Assembly (NCBI GenBank): GCA_009783205.1 | Contig: WRHO01000008.1 | Location: 1-61,986, forward strand | Reading direction: 5' to 3' | Length of the DNA stretch: 61,986 bases | Source of the DNA: Oscillospiraceae bacterium | Lineage (GTDB): Bacteria > Bacillota > Clostridia > Oscillospirales > Ruminococcaceae | In this document: positions 61,774 through 61,986 of the stretch, one piece after another | How the letters are laid out: each line of letters opens with the position of its first letter | Position numbering within the stretch: position 1 is the first letter of the stretch | Program-made: the position numbers and the translations under genes | The notes under the pieces: generated by a model | The model's input: the letters and a program-made list of their open reading frames with translations, nothing else | Told to the model about the DNA's origin: nothing | Database searches by the model: none

Positions 61774-61986
61774 ATGCCGGACGTTTTGACACTCGGAAAA
61801 CAAATTTTACAACGAGAAGCTCACGCCATTCATCGACTCGCGGAACAACTCGATGCCCGATTCCTTCAGGCAGTCTATCAGATTCTCCATTGCAAAGGGA
61901 CGATCATCGTTTGCGGCATGGGAAAAGCCGGTGACGTGGGGCAAAAAGTGTCCGCCACGCTCTCTTCGACCGGCACTCCCTCGCAC
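61774..61986 (+). CDS. KpsF/GutQ family arabinose-5-phosphate isomerase, N-terminal part
   Basis: The first 71 residues of a SIS-domain sugar isomerase; the gene runs off the window. MPDVLTLGKQILQREAHAIHRL is the leading helix, and CKGTIIVCGMGKAGDVGQKVSATLSSTGTPS is the glycine-rich sugar-phosphate-binding start that defines KpsF/GutQ/KdsD. The enzyme interconverts ribulose 5-phosphate and arabinose 5-phosphate, the first step toward Kdo. It is expected in a Gram-negative-type envelope such as that of planctomycetes, and it is out of place for the clostridial part. No Shine-Dalgarno sequence is visible. Confidence 0.88.
   Translation, partial: MPDVLTLGKQILQREAHAIHRLAEQLDARFLQAVYQILHCKGTIIVCGMGKAGDVGQKVSATLSSTGTPSH

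Overview
The window is two unrelated stretches of bacterial DNA joined at about 57,237-57,250. The left ~57.2 kb reads as an uncultured Clostridia (Oscillospirales/Ruminococcaceae-like) chromosome. Genes carry strong AGGAGG-type ribosome-binding sites, promoters are classical TTGACA-17-TATAAT, the nusA-infB and S10-spc-alpha gene orders are Firmicutes-like, recombination uses AddAB rather than RecBCD, and there is a dockerin-bearing subtilase plus a huge modular cellulase. The right ~4.7 kb reads as Planctomycetota. It holds the N-terminus of a planctomycete-style TolC-like lipoprotein, a PQQ-repeat beta-propeller protein, a flavodoxin-fold quinone reductase, a tryptophanase-family lyase and the start of a KpsF/GutQ sugar-phosphate isomerase. 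None of the start codons on that side has a convincing Shine-Dalgarno sequence. A chimeric assembly is the simplest explanation.

Layout of the left part: (1) 0-3.7 kb, minus strand: a zinc-ribbon membrane protein and a four-subunit 2-oxoacid:ferredoxin oxidoreductase headed by a MinD/ArsA-like ATPase. (2) 3.9-10.75 kb, plus strand: a 1748-residue secreted protein with two GH5 catalytic domains, an HD-GYP protein and tRNA-Ala(GGC). (3) 10.8-12.7 kb, minus strand: an ECF sigma factor and its probable membrane anti-sigma factor. (4) 13.0-13.65 kb: a HigBA-type toxin-antitoxin pair. (5) 13.7-23.9 kb, plus strand: rimP-nusA-rnpM-ylxQ-infB-rbfA-nrnA-truB-ribF, then a membrane protein and gltX. (6) 24.0-29.7 kb: a GldA/F/G-like ABC system with a DUF4340 protein, a GtrA protein and a DinJ/YafQ-type toxin-antitoxin pair. 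(7) 29.9-46.9 kb, minus strand: the complete S10-spc-alpha ribosomal cluster from rpsJ to rplQ, including secY, adk, map, infA and rpoA. (8) 47.1-53.6 kb, minus strand: addB-addA. (9) 53.65-57.24 kb, minus strand: a subtilase with ricin, dockerin and discoidin-like domains, and a fragment of another secreted protein cut by the junction.

The least conventional content is not a protein-coding system. A heptanucleotide repeat (TTGACAG on the sense strand) forms arrays placed at the stop codons of at least five genes, always in the same orientation relative to the gene. It also sits inside addA, where it is translated as a seven-residue repeat whose TGA-prone phase is always TGG. A second dispersed element (core AACAAGAGC...GCTTGACGAG) occupies intergenic gaps of the ribosomal cluster. 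Two promoters, for the ATPase and for addB, lie so close to the ATG that the mRNAs are predicted to be leaderless or nearly so. No CRISPR array, complete insertion sequence or prophage was seen. All family assignments are by reading motifs; no database search was run.
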